NCBI GenBank assembly: GCA_026874595.1
Contig: CM049316.1
Span: 67,480,676-67,544,675 of the forward strand
Origin: Sipunculus nudus
Taxonomy: Eukaryota > Annelida > Sipuncula > Golfingiida > Sipunculidae
DNA length: 64,000 nt
Reading direction: 5' to 3'
Positions 11,809 to 21,530 of the stretch are shown here, piece after piece; within the stretch, counting starts at the first letter, position 1, and each line of letters starts with the position of its first letter. The notes beneath the pieces are model-generated. The model was given only the letters and a program-made list of their open reading frames with translations, did no database searches and was not told where the DNA came from. The translations under genes and the position numbers were made by a program.

Positions 11809-14271
11809 CTGAAGAAATATATCACACAGTAAGTTTATGTATAACAGAATTCTATCATAAAAAATACATGCAACGTCATAAACACACAGTTTTTAAGGGT
11901 TTCAGAGTAGAGCACAGGACTCAAAGCCGGAAGATCATGAGTTTGAAACTTAGTCGAGGAGCTGTGAGGTGGCCCCAGCCCAAGGAGACCGCTCTGCATG
12001 CTAAATTGGAAGACTGTATCCCCCGAAAATGTGATTCGCTTAGGAGAGTGCGCCTTTCGGGGGCTAAATTGCGTTACACACGCGGGACCCGCATGTGCGG
12101 TACACATGAACCTGGTTGACGCCAGAATAATCATGTGTTTCCACCCCGTCACATATTCGAAAACTGGAATGGTATTCTTTAGATGTAAATAGATCTATAG
12201 CATTAAATATACGAGGGATGAACACCTTTGCTTTTTATTTGTTTAAACTTGTGTTAACAGTTTCTAATTGTAACTGTCATTGGCTCATGCACATGATTTA
12301 ATTATGAAAATTATATAAATAATTCTAGTTCGATTACACAGTCTCCTATATTTGGTTTCCGAACCAGAAGATATTGAATCATTTAGAACATATCTGGTTG
12401 GATTTTACAGCAATACAGAGGGCAGCGGATATATTTAGACATCCGACCCTTTTGTAAGGAAGAGAATAACATATAAAACGTTAACTGAAGGTATCCCTTA
12501 TAAATATTGATATAAAAAATTAAAAGAGCTATGAGATCACAGAATATTTCTAAGGGGTGTTTATGTATGTTGAGACGTCCCCTTCCTTTAACTATTTTTA
12601 ACTATTTTACCTGTGCAAGAAATAATTTTTTTATCAGCGTTTATCTTGTTTTTCTTTCAGCGACAAATAATTTTCTTCCTTTCTCCCTGTGTTATTATAT
12701 AAAAAGAATTTTTATGTAAGCATAATATCGGTAAGTTATATCAAAAGCATCTTTCGCATCTGTGTAAGTCTGTGTAAACCATTATTTGAGTTTTTCAAGA
12801 GTCTTTGTTACCTGCGATAGGGGGCGAGATCACTGTTGATGTACCAAACGAGAAGCAGAACAATCCAGTCACGTGCTCATATTTATCTCGCGTGACGAGA
12901 TCTCCAAGAACTGCCGTCTGTAGGCTCATATAACCAGCTGAATAAGTGAAAGTATTTTGAGAGGTTATTAATAAATCAAAGTTATGGTGAGATATGTCAC
13001 AATTTGTTAAATTTACAAATCTTTAAAACGTCTTGTTTTGTCTCATTTTTTCACGTGTAATAGACCAATTTCCACGAGCATGCGCACTAAATCACGTCAG
13101 TTGTGTTCTGTTTCTGTGACAAGTTACAACTGACATAGGCAAACAGTAAATTTCATTAGTCCACCTATAGTGTTGAATTAGTGTTGAAGTGTACAATAGG
13201 CATCTGTATTTTATAATTATGACGTGTGTGTATGTGTGGTGTATGTGTGTGTACAAACAAAACAGTTACCTGTCATTCCCCCGGTGAAACCCGCATATAT
13301 ACCAAAGGCCAAATAGCCTTCCAGGACATACGAAACTGTGACTAATATTCCGACGACTAATCCACTCAATCCAAGAACGACAACGCGCCAATATCCAACA
13401 TGATCTCCAATGAAACCGAATATAGGTCGTAAGACAGCACTGGTTATCCCCATTATAGTCACGGCAAACGCCGCCTTTTTCTTTTCTACTCCGACTGACT
13501 CAAGTCTTGCTGGTAAAAACAAATAGGCTATCACGTGACCTGCCAGTATCATAGAGGAGCTGATTAAGAACAGGGGTACCCGGATGTTGTAACAAACTGA
13601 AAAATCGAAAATGCTTCGTATGAAAGACTTGAAAGTGAATTTCATTTTGCTTTGCGAAGCTCCTCCTGTTCCTGGTGTGTAGAATGGTCGCAAGAGGGCA
13701 CCACATACTGCAGCTTGAAGTTGAATGGCGCCGAGAACAAGGACTGCGCCTCTCCACCCGTACTCGTCTATAAATGAAAAATACAGACAGAGAAGCAATA
13801 TATCTCTTCATTTATCTCTACGCACGTACAACAATACCCTCCTAGCCTACCATACACACAGGTCGCACTTTTGTCAGAGACGTAGGAGTGGCACCACATA
13901 CCATGTCAAAAATTATTCTTTAAGCATCACCTGTGCGGTCCGGTGGAAATAAAAATGGTTAAGCGAAAAATAATCTAACAAACCCTGGTGAAAACATTGC
14001 CTCCTTGGCAACCTTACCTATGAGTACGCGGGTGATGAGTGGAAGACCGATAGTACCCAGCCCTATTCCGAACGCTAACAGCCCCATCGCCAGAGAACGA
14101 TGTTTGTTGAAGTACTGGAGAATAACAAGAATCGAGCACATCCCATAACAGCCGATACCAAGACCTGGAAAAGCAAGAAACAGACGGGAAAAGTCTACAG
14201 CTAACCGGAAAGGGGACAATTGAACCCTGATAATTGCATGTTTGTATGTGTGTGTTTGTATGTGTGTTTGT

Positions 14272-14306
<35 letters not shown>

Positions 14307-15108
14307 GGGGCAGAGGGAGAGAGACAGAGACAGATAGGACACAGGAAGACAGAGACAGAGAGGAGACAGGAACAAGGAAAGAGACAGATAAAGAGACACA
14401 GAGAGACAGAGAGGGAGTCAGACGGAGAGACACAGAGAGAGAGAGGGAGGGAGACAGACAGAGAGAGAAAAAGACAGAGAAAGAGAGTCAGAGACAGAGA
14501 GGAGACATGGACAGAAAGAGAGACAGACAGAGACAGAAAGGAGACAGGGACAGAGAGAGACAGAAAGAGAGACACAGAGAGACAGAGAGGAGACAGGGAC
14601 AAAGAGAGAGACAGAGACAGAGAGGAGACAGTGACAGGAAGAGAGAGAGAGAGACAGAAAAAGAGACACAGAGAGACAGAGAGGGAGACAGGCAGAGAGA
14701 AAAAAAGTCAAAGAGAGATAGCGACAGAGAGGAGACAGGGATAGAGAAGAGGGACACAGAGGGGCAGAGTGGGAGACAGACAGAGAGAAAAAAATGAGTG
14801 AGACTAAGACAGAGACAGAGAGGAGATAGGGACAGGGAGAGACAGAAAGAGAAAAAGAGAGAGACAGAGAGGGAGACAGGCAGAGAGAAAAATACAGAGA
14901 GTGACAGACAGAGACAGAGAGGAGACAGGGAACGAGAGAGAGGCAGAGACAAAGACAAGACAGGGTCAGAGAGAGAGACAGAAAGGAGACAAAGAAAGTC
15001 AGAGAATGAGACAAACAGAGAGAAAAAAAACGACAGAGAGAGACAGACAGACCGACAGCAGAAAGACAGACAGAGACACAGCGAGAGATAGAGAGAGGAC
15101 AGAGAGAG

Positions 15109-15174
<66 letters not shown>

Positions 15175-17026
15175 AGAGATGTTACAGGATAGGTGACAGT
15201 TTGAACCCTGATAAGTGTATGATTTTAGGTATCTGTGAGAGAGAGAAAGGCAGAGGGAGACAACACAAATAGAAAGACAGAGAGAGATAAAGGTAGACAG
15301 AGAACCAGATACAGAGAGAAAGAGAGAACAATCAAGGATGGCGATATATATGAATGTGTCAATCGATGAAAGAACACCGATTATCGATGGCTCGTACAAG
15401 TATTGAAATATTATTGATGGCTTCGACCAAGGTTGAAAGATTATCAACGGCCATGTTTAGAATGGACACCATTTTTTATGTAAAAACTTATAATTAACGT
15501 CCGAAACTCGAGGGTGAAGCTTTTTTATCATTCTGTATCACACATGTAAATTAAGCTGTTAAAGAGACTGTGTAACAGAGACTCTGCTAGTCTATCAGGA
15601 GAGTTTAAGAAGTTTGAACATACCAGCTTTTTACTTCCTTCATCAATTCGATGCTATTGGGCTTCGGCTATATTTATGTATGGCATTTATTTTATTAAGA
15701 TACAGTCTATTTTCAAGGAAATTATCAATGGTGAATGCTGTAACTAAGGACTATAAGACCACACCCAAAAATGCATTGGTCTACGGACTCTGAGAATAAA
15801 AAATAAAAAATTGTCTGAGCGAGCGAAATTTTTATTTTTTAAAGTAATCAGTAGAGACACAATACGCAGAAGAACGCCTTAATCCTTGAAATATGTCCAT
15901 TTCCAAAACGTTTTGAATTATTTCATGGAATTAAGGCGCTAGCACAAATAAGCAGCCAGGTCCTTATTTGTAAAAACATTCTGTGCGGATTAAAGGGGCC
16001 CAATCACCTATAAAGCTTGTTGAATCAACAAGAAAAAAAGTGTCTTCTCTTTGAAATAAATTGGTACCTGCAAAATATTGTCTTGAAACTGTGTGCATCG
16101 CGGAGCCAGATCACGTGTCAATCATGAGTTGACTTGGTAAAAAAAATGAAATACATGGTCCTGCTGGCTGACACGCCGCATGTTGAGCCTCACAATCGGA
16201 CCTCCGGTGATGCGGCCTTGTTTTGGTAAACATAACACAGGACTGTGTTTACAAACACGCACAACAATAACAAGGTGTAAATCAGCTATATGTGAGGTAC
16301 TGAGACCGTGTGCTGGGATGGTTTTGCTGGAAAACATTTGTATGATGCAAAATTGAACTGATAGTGTGAAAGAACAGGCATAATATTATTCATGATTATG
16401 TCCCTTTAATATATCTAATGATGGCCAACCAATATTGTTAAAACAATGCCCGGCTATGCAACATGTATTTACCTTGGACAGCTCCAAGGAACAACTGCAC
16501 AAGCGGAAGTCCGGGTGAAAAAGCGGATATGACGTGAGCCACGCAAGCAATGATGGATCCGGCGATCACCACACGGCGAGATCCGAACTGCTTTGTGATT
16601 GTCCCTAGAACGAGTCCTGAAATAACCATATAGAGACATTAATAATTCATGAGTGTAACGTAACTGCAATGAACAAAATATATATGAAATAACCTTTCTG
16701 AATCTCGATATCATAAGAACAGACAGGATATAAAATAACAAAATACTTGAACATGTTCATATTTGAACATGTTTATATTCAGTACACACAGACACATGTT
16801 CCACACATTTTAATGAATAGTTACCTATTATGCCAGAGAAGCCGACATTAAGAGAGCCGATCAAAGCAACTTCGGCTTTTGGTCTTTCGAAGTATTCCAG
16901 CAGCTCCGGATAGAACACACTCTGAGAGATGATTGCTCCGGAAAATAAGATGTTGAGTACGATACTGGCCACAAGGACAACCCAGGCGTAGCCCTTATCC
17001 TGTACGTCCCCACGGCGTGACGTCAT
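11645..17026 (-). CDS. Monocarboxylate transporter-like protein (SLC16-type MFS), gene A, 6 coding exons
   Basis: Join of minus-strand exons 17026-16825, 16616-16473, 14164-14018, 13767-13270, 12937-12812 and 11808-11645: 1281 nt, 426 residues plus TAA. Every junction has GT/AG and every intron is phase 1. Residues 10-15 (DKGYAW) match the SLC16 motif at helix 1, and residues 133-143 (YFNKHRSLAMG) match the conserved motif before helix 5; about 12 hydrophobic segments fit an MFS fold. Family members carry monocarboxylates, ketone bodies, thyroid hormone or aromatic amino acids across membranes; the substrate cannot be told from sequence. Arg278 of the LRP motif in helix 8 matches the essential Arg of MCT1, but the partner Asp position appears to be Ser274. 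ATG 17026 was chosen because conservation with gene B starts there; it lies 2 bases inside a possible acceptor, so a 5' UTR exon may exist upstream. Confidence 0.85.
11885..12165 (+). repeat. tRNA-derived SINE-like repeat, block A copy
   Basis: It begins with GTAGAGCACAGGACTCAAAGCC, a tRNA-like A-box region, followed after about 25 bases by a degenerate B box (GAGTTTGAAACTT). A GC-richer body shares segments with the block B copy (34820-35095), where the B box is better kept (GAGTTTGAATCTC). It lies in intron 5 of the transporter gene in both blocks, so the insertion predates the duplication. Confidence 0.5.
12812..12937 (-). CDS. Gene A exon 5
   Basis: 126 nt, residues 331-372, containing the hydrophilic stretch LGDLVTRDKYEHVTG and helix 11 ending in the family-typical PPIAG. 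Acceptor AG 12939-12938, donor GT 12811-12810. It is too short to stand out as an open frame; it was found by reading between exons 4 and 6. Positions 12951-12954 (AGTA), 12 bases upstream of the acceptor, are the empty target site of the block B retrotransposon. Confidence 0.85.
13270..13767 (-). CDS. Gene A exon 4
   Basis: 498 nt, residues 165-330, the largest exon. Helix 6, a loop of roughly 30-40 residues, helices 7 to 9 and part of 10. It includes the helix 8 LRP motif (Arg278). Acceptor AG 13769-13768, donor GT 13269-13268. Confidence 0.85.
14018..14164 (-). CDS. Gene A exon 3
   Basis: 147 nt, residues 116-164, helix 4 end, the SLC16 motif YFNKHRSLAMG and helix 5. Acceptor AG 14166-14165, donor GTAAGG from 14017. 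The coding-strand polypyrimidine repeat (14264-15180) begins about 100 bases upstream of this acceptor. Confidence 0.85.
14264..15180 (+). repeat. Long (GA)n/(GACA)n purine tract in intron 2 of gene A
   Basis: About 0.9 kb of nearly pure purine sequence (GA, CAGA, GGGACAGAGA units). On the coding strand it is a polypyrimidine tract ending about 100 bases upstream of the exon 3 acceptor. A phrase TTGAACCCTGATAA occurs at both edges (near 14219 and 15200), suggesting growth by duplication between copies of it. Long Ser/Leu-rich or Arg/Glu-rich frames across it are compositional artefacts. Confidence 0.9.
15876..15938. repeat. Stem-loop sequence in intron 2, block A
   Basis: GCCTTAATCCTTGAAATA pairs with a right arm whose reverse complement is GCCTTAATTCCATGAAATA, around a loop of about 25 bases. 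The same structure is kept at 47779-47840 in block B. It may be a small foldback repeat. Confidence 0.5.
16473..16616 (-). CDS. Gene A exon 2
   Basis: 144 nt, residues 68-115, the helix 2 end, helix 3 and the start of helix 4. Acceptor AG 16618-16617 and donor GT 16472-16471, phase 1 on both sides. It is followed by a 2.3 kb intron holding the long purine repeat. Confidence 0.8.
16825..17026 (-). CDS. Gene A exon 1 (coding part)
   Basis: Encodes residues 1-67: short N-terminal tail, the DKGYAW motif, helix 1 and most of helix 2. Donor GT at 16824-16823. A possible acceptor AG at 17030-17029 would place the true exon start at 17028. An in-frame upstream ATG at 17077 exists but that stretch is not conserved in gene B. 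Confidence 0.8.
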
Positions 17027-17028
17027 CG

Positions 17029-17886
17029 CTGTAATAGAAATATTATAAGTGAGAAAACACTCACAGAGCGCATGCATCCACCGGAACTTATAACGCTCAC
17101 AATAATATTTAAAAGGGAACTATATCTGGAGCTTATTAACCATGACAATCCCCTAAACCCTTAAAACGTTTATAATAATAACCAGGAATGGAGACACAAC
17201 GCACACAGGAATTCGTGTTGTTTATATCCACGGGCTCATTATATATGGGGCATGCACCAGAATAATCCAGACACATCTAACAAGGACATCTGTAAGCAAG
17301 ACACAGTTTCCTCTCAACTTGCGCACATATGCAACCAATCACCCTTACATGTTTTTTTTCCGTTTGTCAACGTTACTTGAGGGTAAAAACTCATACATCT
17401 GTTACAGATACGTTATAAGAACTTTTCTGGAAAGGAATAATATACAATTCATTAATATATACGTATTGAAAACCGTTTGTAGAAACGGCTTGAGTTTTTG
17501 CTTCTTGTCAGCTCAATTAGAAAAACACCTACTCTCAATAATGCTGTCATTTGTCGTCATTTTGGTGGGTGCTTAGACTGGCAGAAAACTATGACGCAAT
17601 TCATGTGCGGCCGATCTAATGTAATTATAACAGCCTTTTGATTGCCTTGTCACGGTCTGATCAATGACAGAAAACATTCAACAGACATGATTGATTCAAT
17701 ACACACTGTACTTCCTTTAACATATCCTACAAATGTAACACAAAGGTTTTTTATAATAAATGTGTTGAGAGAGGTAACAGACGCGGTCATGCGGGACCTC
17801 CCCCGCTCCTATTCTCCAGGAGTATTGATAAATAGCTAATATGCATCATCGTTTTCTAATTAATTTCCATTTTCACACACACACAC

Positions 17887-17946
<60 letters not shown>

Positions 17947-18041
17947 AAGTTGGTCATCACCAAACTATGTTTATCTTTAAGCCGTTTGTAAACACAGCAA
18001 TGTTGACAAACGGAAAGACCATGTCACCTTCGGTGGTTGAG
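17029..18041. other. Upstream region of gene A, non-coding
   Basis: Conserved with 48690-49625 of block B, including the sequence near 17580-17660. It probably holds the promoter or a 5' UTR exon of gene A, but no core promoter motif can be assigned. It ends in a (TA)n tract (17888-17944), which is short in block B. Confidence 0.5.
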
Positions 18042-18294
18042 TCCCTATATGAGAGATTTGAAAGATCAGTCGTTGCAAAATGCTCTTTGCAAAACTTTGG
18101 GGTGCCTCACTTGCCAACAAATATACTTGGCTTTTTTTTGCGGCCCCCACTTGTTATAACTTTGTGGAGATAAACATAAGGACCACCCTGTGTGAGGTGG
18201 GATGGGCGTTTGCAGGTCTACTTCTCATGAAAGGTTCTGGGGATTATCCTATATATCGTAACATTATTGTAGAGTGTGTGTGTGTATGGGGGGG

Positions 18295-18437
18295 GGCGAG
18301 ACCCTCTGGTACCATCCCTTTTTTTTCTTCTGCAAATTTTATAAAGGTTTCACACCCAATTTTGTGGCCTTGACCCTTTCTCATTAGTCTTACAGGGTTG
18401 AACCTCTTTTGCAAAATCCTGGATCCACCCATGTTAA
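18295..18437 (-). repeat. Dispersed repeat of the GGATCCAGG family
   Basis: The minus strand begins near GGTGGATCCAGGATTTTGC and runs through TTCAACCCTGTAAG. The same layout occurs at 60-240 (minus) and 27421-27566 (plus). It is probably a short non-autonomous DNA element; its class is unknown. Confidence 0.55.
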
Positions 18438-18662
18438 TTGTGCTCTCAAATAAGTGTCAATGATGATTTCAGGGGCAGGTATATAATACAAGTATATTCG
18501 ATCACTTGGCCATATCATCCTGTTGAAATGTTGCTATTGGTAATATGGGGATCGTGTTATCTGTAGAATTGCAGTTCCACTGTTTATAAATGTTTGGCTA
18601 GGTCACGTGATACATTGAAGTCCTATTCACGGTTCACAGAGCTAGATACAGTGGAACCCAAG

Positions 18663-18664
<2 letters not shown>

Positions 18665-18736
<72 letters not shown>
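18665..18736. repeat. (TA)n microsatellite
   Basis: Interrupted TA tract within the block A-specific insert. Another, preceded by (CT)n, is at 18976-19047. Confidence 0.9.
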
Positions 18737-18742
<6 letters not shown>

Positions 18743-18969
18743 CAGTTGTATTTAGTCATCATTTGTTGCAAAAACTGATGACAGAGTGCGGAGTGCCGGC
18801 ACTCAACAAAGATGGATGACACCACACAGTTCATCCTGACCCCGGTCACTTTACAATAGACCTCCGCAACTGATATTCACATTAGGCTACAATATCTTGA
18901 GAGTGCCATACGCTCTGAGTGTGTGGTACGAAACTAATTAGTCCTGAAATGCCTGCAAAAAGCCTTGTG

Positions 18970-19050
<81 letters not shown>

Positions 19051-19904
19051 TAATCTTTGGGCCCCCGCTATGCTATGAAATGTTGCTATGGTTAATGTAA
19101 CGTTTTTATGTGTAGAGTTGTAGTTCCACTCATTATAAATGTATTGTAGTTATACAATGGTGTCAAATTCAAGGTTCCAAGGGCCTGACACACACGTAAT
19201 ATATTGGTTTTATTACGCTTTGGGTCGACTTTGCTTGTTTGCGAGGTATTTGATTTATAGCACAGAAAGCGTTCAAGCACTGTCGTGTGAGTTAGTTTAA
19301 ATGTAACATCATTGTGCTCTAACAGAAATCTTGAACCAATTCCACTACACGCTGTACGCTTACCGAGTTAATTCCGACACTAAATAGGCTAATTCAGCTC
19401 AATTGTAAAGGTACATATCATTTTCAATATTATGTGCATTATCCCATGCTATTTGTTCATTTAGGGTGAATACAAAAGTTTCCCAATAAACCATTAAGGT
19501 ACCCAGACATATTGCACATTGTTATGGTTCTGTGTATGAGTAAACGCAGTATACCTGTTTATTTACAATAACAAGCCCGCGTGACCGGAGGCCCATTCTT
19601 GAGCATGCATTCTTTAACAACTCCAAAATATGGAGAATTAACATAAAAAAGAAATAAAGGAAGAAACACGGGTTTAAAGCTTGAAAAAAATCTTGATTAG
19701 TGAAGTTGCTCGGTAAGGTCCCATTCGCATTGTTTATGTTCAACGCCACTGGTCGCGCCCGATACAAGCTTATTTTTACTCTTGTACATGAGTAACCATA
19801 TGGATTAAGAATAAAATATCTGCAGATACCATATTTTAATTAACACTCTATATTGCATGTATAATTAACATAACTGGTGTATGAATAGATCCATTCAAGA
19901 GAAC

Positions 19905-20235
19905 TTTGTTTAGCAAGTTGATTTTTCTTCCCTTACGAGGTATGCTAAGATATAATCTGAGTTAAAGGAATGCTATATTTAATGTTTATCACGAGCCGAC
20001 GGGTCTCACATGTTTTTGTGATTGACAATAATACTGAGTTGCCCATGTGGTGAAAATAAGATTCTCGTTTTTTTTTCTTGCTTTTAAGCCGTTTAAGTGA
20101 CTGATTTTAAGTCCATTTTAAAGAACTGTGTTTAGCAAGTCGATTTTTGTTCCATTACGAGGTATGCTATGTTACTGTCTGAGTTATAAAATGCTATATT
20201 TCACGTAAACCACAGGTGAACTGGTTTCATATGTG
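19905..20235 (+). repeat. Tandem duplication of about 205 bases
   Basis: The unit at 19905-20040 (GAACTTTGTTTAGCAAGTTG, CTTACGAGGTATGCTA ...) recurs at about 20120-20240 with scattered changes. No coding potential is seen. Confidence 0.65.
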
Positions 20236-20674
20236 TTTGTGTCTTAGGGTAATTGCAAATGTAGTGCAATTAAAATTCTTGTTACTTCGAGGTTTTATAC
20301 CGGACAACGGACTGATATTGACGTTGTTTTCCAGCTGTCTGACAATACCTGAACATGGTTCACTTTTTTAATTACTCCAAACAGATAATTACTGGCAGAA
20401 GCTCTCTTTAATTAAAGGCCACTCGCCGTATATTTTGATTCCACGTACCACTGGCTTCTTAAAAATGACAGTTACAGTTTCCAATCCATGTTAAAGGTCA
20501 TGGTAAAAATGATAAAAAATGTAGCTCTTTAAAGATTAAAACACACTAGTCGACAAAAAAACAAGATAAGCAATTCAATGTTTAAAACTGATGTTCGTTC
20601 TTTGTCATATTTTGTCTAGCAATATGATATAGAAATAAAACCAGTAAAGAAAAACCAATTTCGTAGCGATCATG

Positions 20675-20820
20675 ACAACTCCCCCCCCCCCCGGACAATG
20701 ATCCCCCGGATAATTACCCCCTGATATAATAACACCCCCGAACTATTAACCCTTGCCGGTCAATAACTCTGAGATACAATTACTCGACGGATTAAATTAC
20801 CCCCTGGTAAATCTTATTCA
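20675..20820 (+). repeat. C-run array, block A left
   Basis: Repeated C-runs separated by short AT-rich words (CCGGACAATGATCCCC, CCGGATAATTACCCC, ACACCCCCGAAC). A degraded counterpart is at 49785-49905 in block B. The opposite strand has G-quadruplex-type spacing. Confidence 0.6.
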
Positions 20821-21211
20821 ATATATACATAAAATTTACTGTTTAATATATGTAATTATAATCGAATAAATGAATATATTAAGAGAAATTAAATTAGAAA
20901 AGGGTTTAAATTATAAATGGAATTAAATTATGTATCATATTATCATTATTTGTTTGTTTTTATGATGATGCTTGTATATAGCCTTTATAGCGAGTCTCAT
21001 TAGTATCATATAATGTGATGTACCTAGATAAAGGCTGTCTCCAGTACACTGGACCTTAAAGTGTATGGGAAAATGGTTGCGAGGAGGGTATTAATGATGA
21101 GTTCAGACTTACTTTTTAATTAGTTAGTCTTAAAATGATCTTGGGCGATTGGCAAACCATTAACATGTAAAATATCACCCTTCATATTTTTCTCAAATTC
21201 TACCACTACTT

Positions 21212-21521
21212 TGTAATTTATTTTCCAAACGGGGGGCAATTTTCTGAAGGGGGGGGGGGGCGGGGGGCGGTTATTGTGGAGTAATTGTTTGGGGAGGGGG
21301 GGGGGGGGGGGGTTCGGTTGTAGTTATCCTAGAGCCAACACAACAGAGGTCAAAATAAGTTGGAACCGTCAATGACTTGTATCTGTTTCCCAGTGACATT
21401 ATAAACAGTTTAGATTGAGTCATCTGACAACAGTCATTATGTTTTTTATACAAACAAATTAAATCATCGAATTAAAGTTTCCTTAACAGAAGTTTAAAAT
21501 ACACTTTATACGTACCTATTT
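21212..21521. repeat. Block A-specific G-run segment flanked by an 11-base direct repeat
   Basis: It begins after TAATTTATTTT at about 21202-21212 and ends at a second TAATTTATTTT near 21520-21530. Block B has a single similar site near 50213-50230. The first 110 bases are G-runs (GGGGGGCAATTTTC, GGTTATTGTGGAGTAATTG) roughly inverted relative to 20675-20820. This could be an insertion with target duplication, or a deletion in block B between direct repeats. Confidence 0.5.
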
Positions 21522-21530
21522 AATTTATTT

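Larger units (their letters stand above)
18042..20486. other. Block A-specific insertion of 2.4 kb
   Basis: Block B passes from GTCGAGTCC straight to ATGTTAACGGTC at 49625-49626, whereas block A has 2445 bases between the matching positions. The insert contains a dispersed repeat (18295-18437), (TA)n tracts (18665-18736, 19003-19047), a partial internal duplication (around 18515-18600 with 19075-19150) and a tandem duplication (19905-20230). No transposase or terminal repeat was recognised, so the type is unknown. Confidence 0.55.

Noticed and set aside
14201..15447. Several long open frames (up to 319 codons, both strands) rich in Ser/Leu/Cys or Arg/Glu/Asp
   Set aside because: They lie wholly within the GA-type microsatellite of intron 2; their length comes from lack of stop codons in GA repeats, and nothing like them is conserved in frame between blocks.
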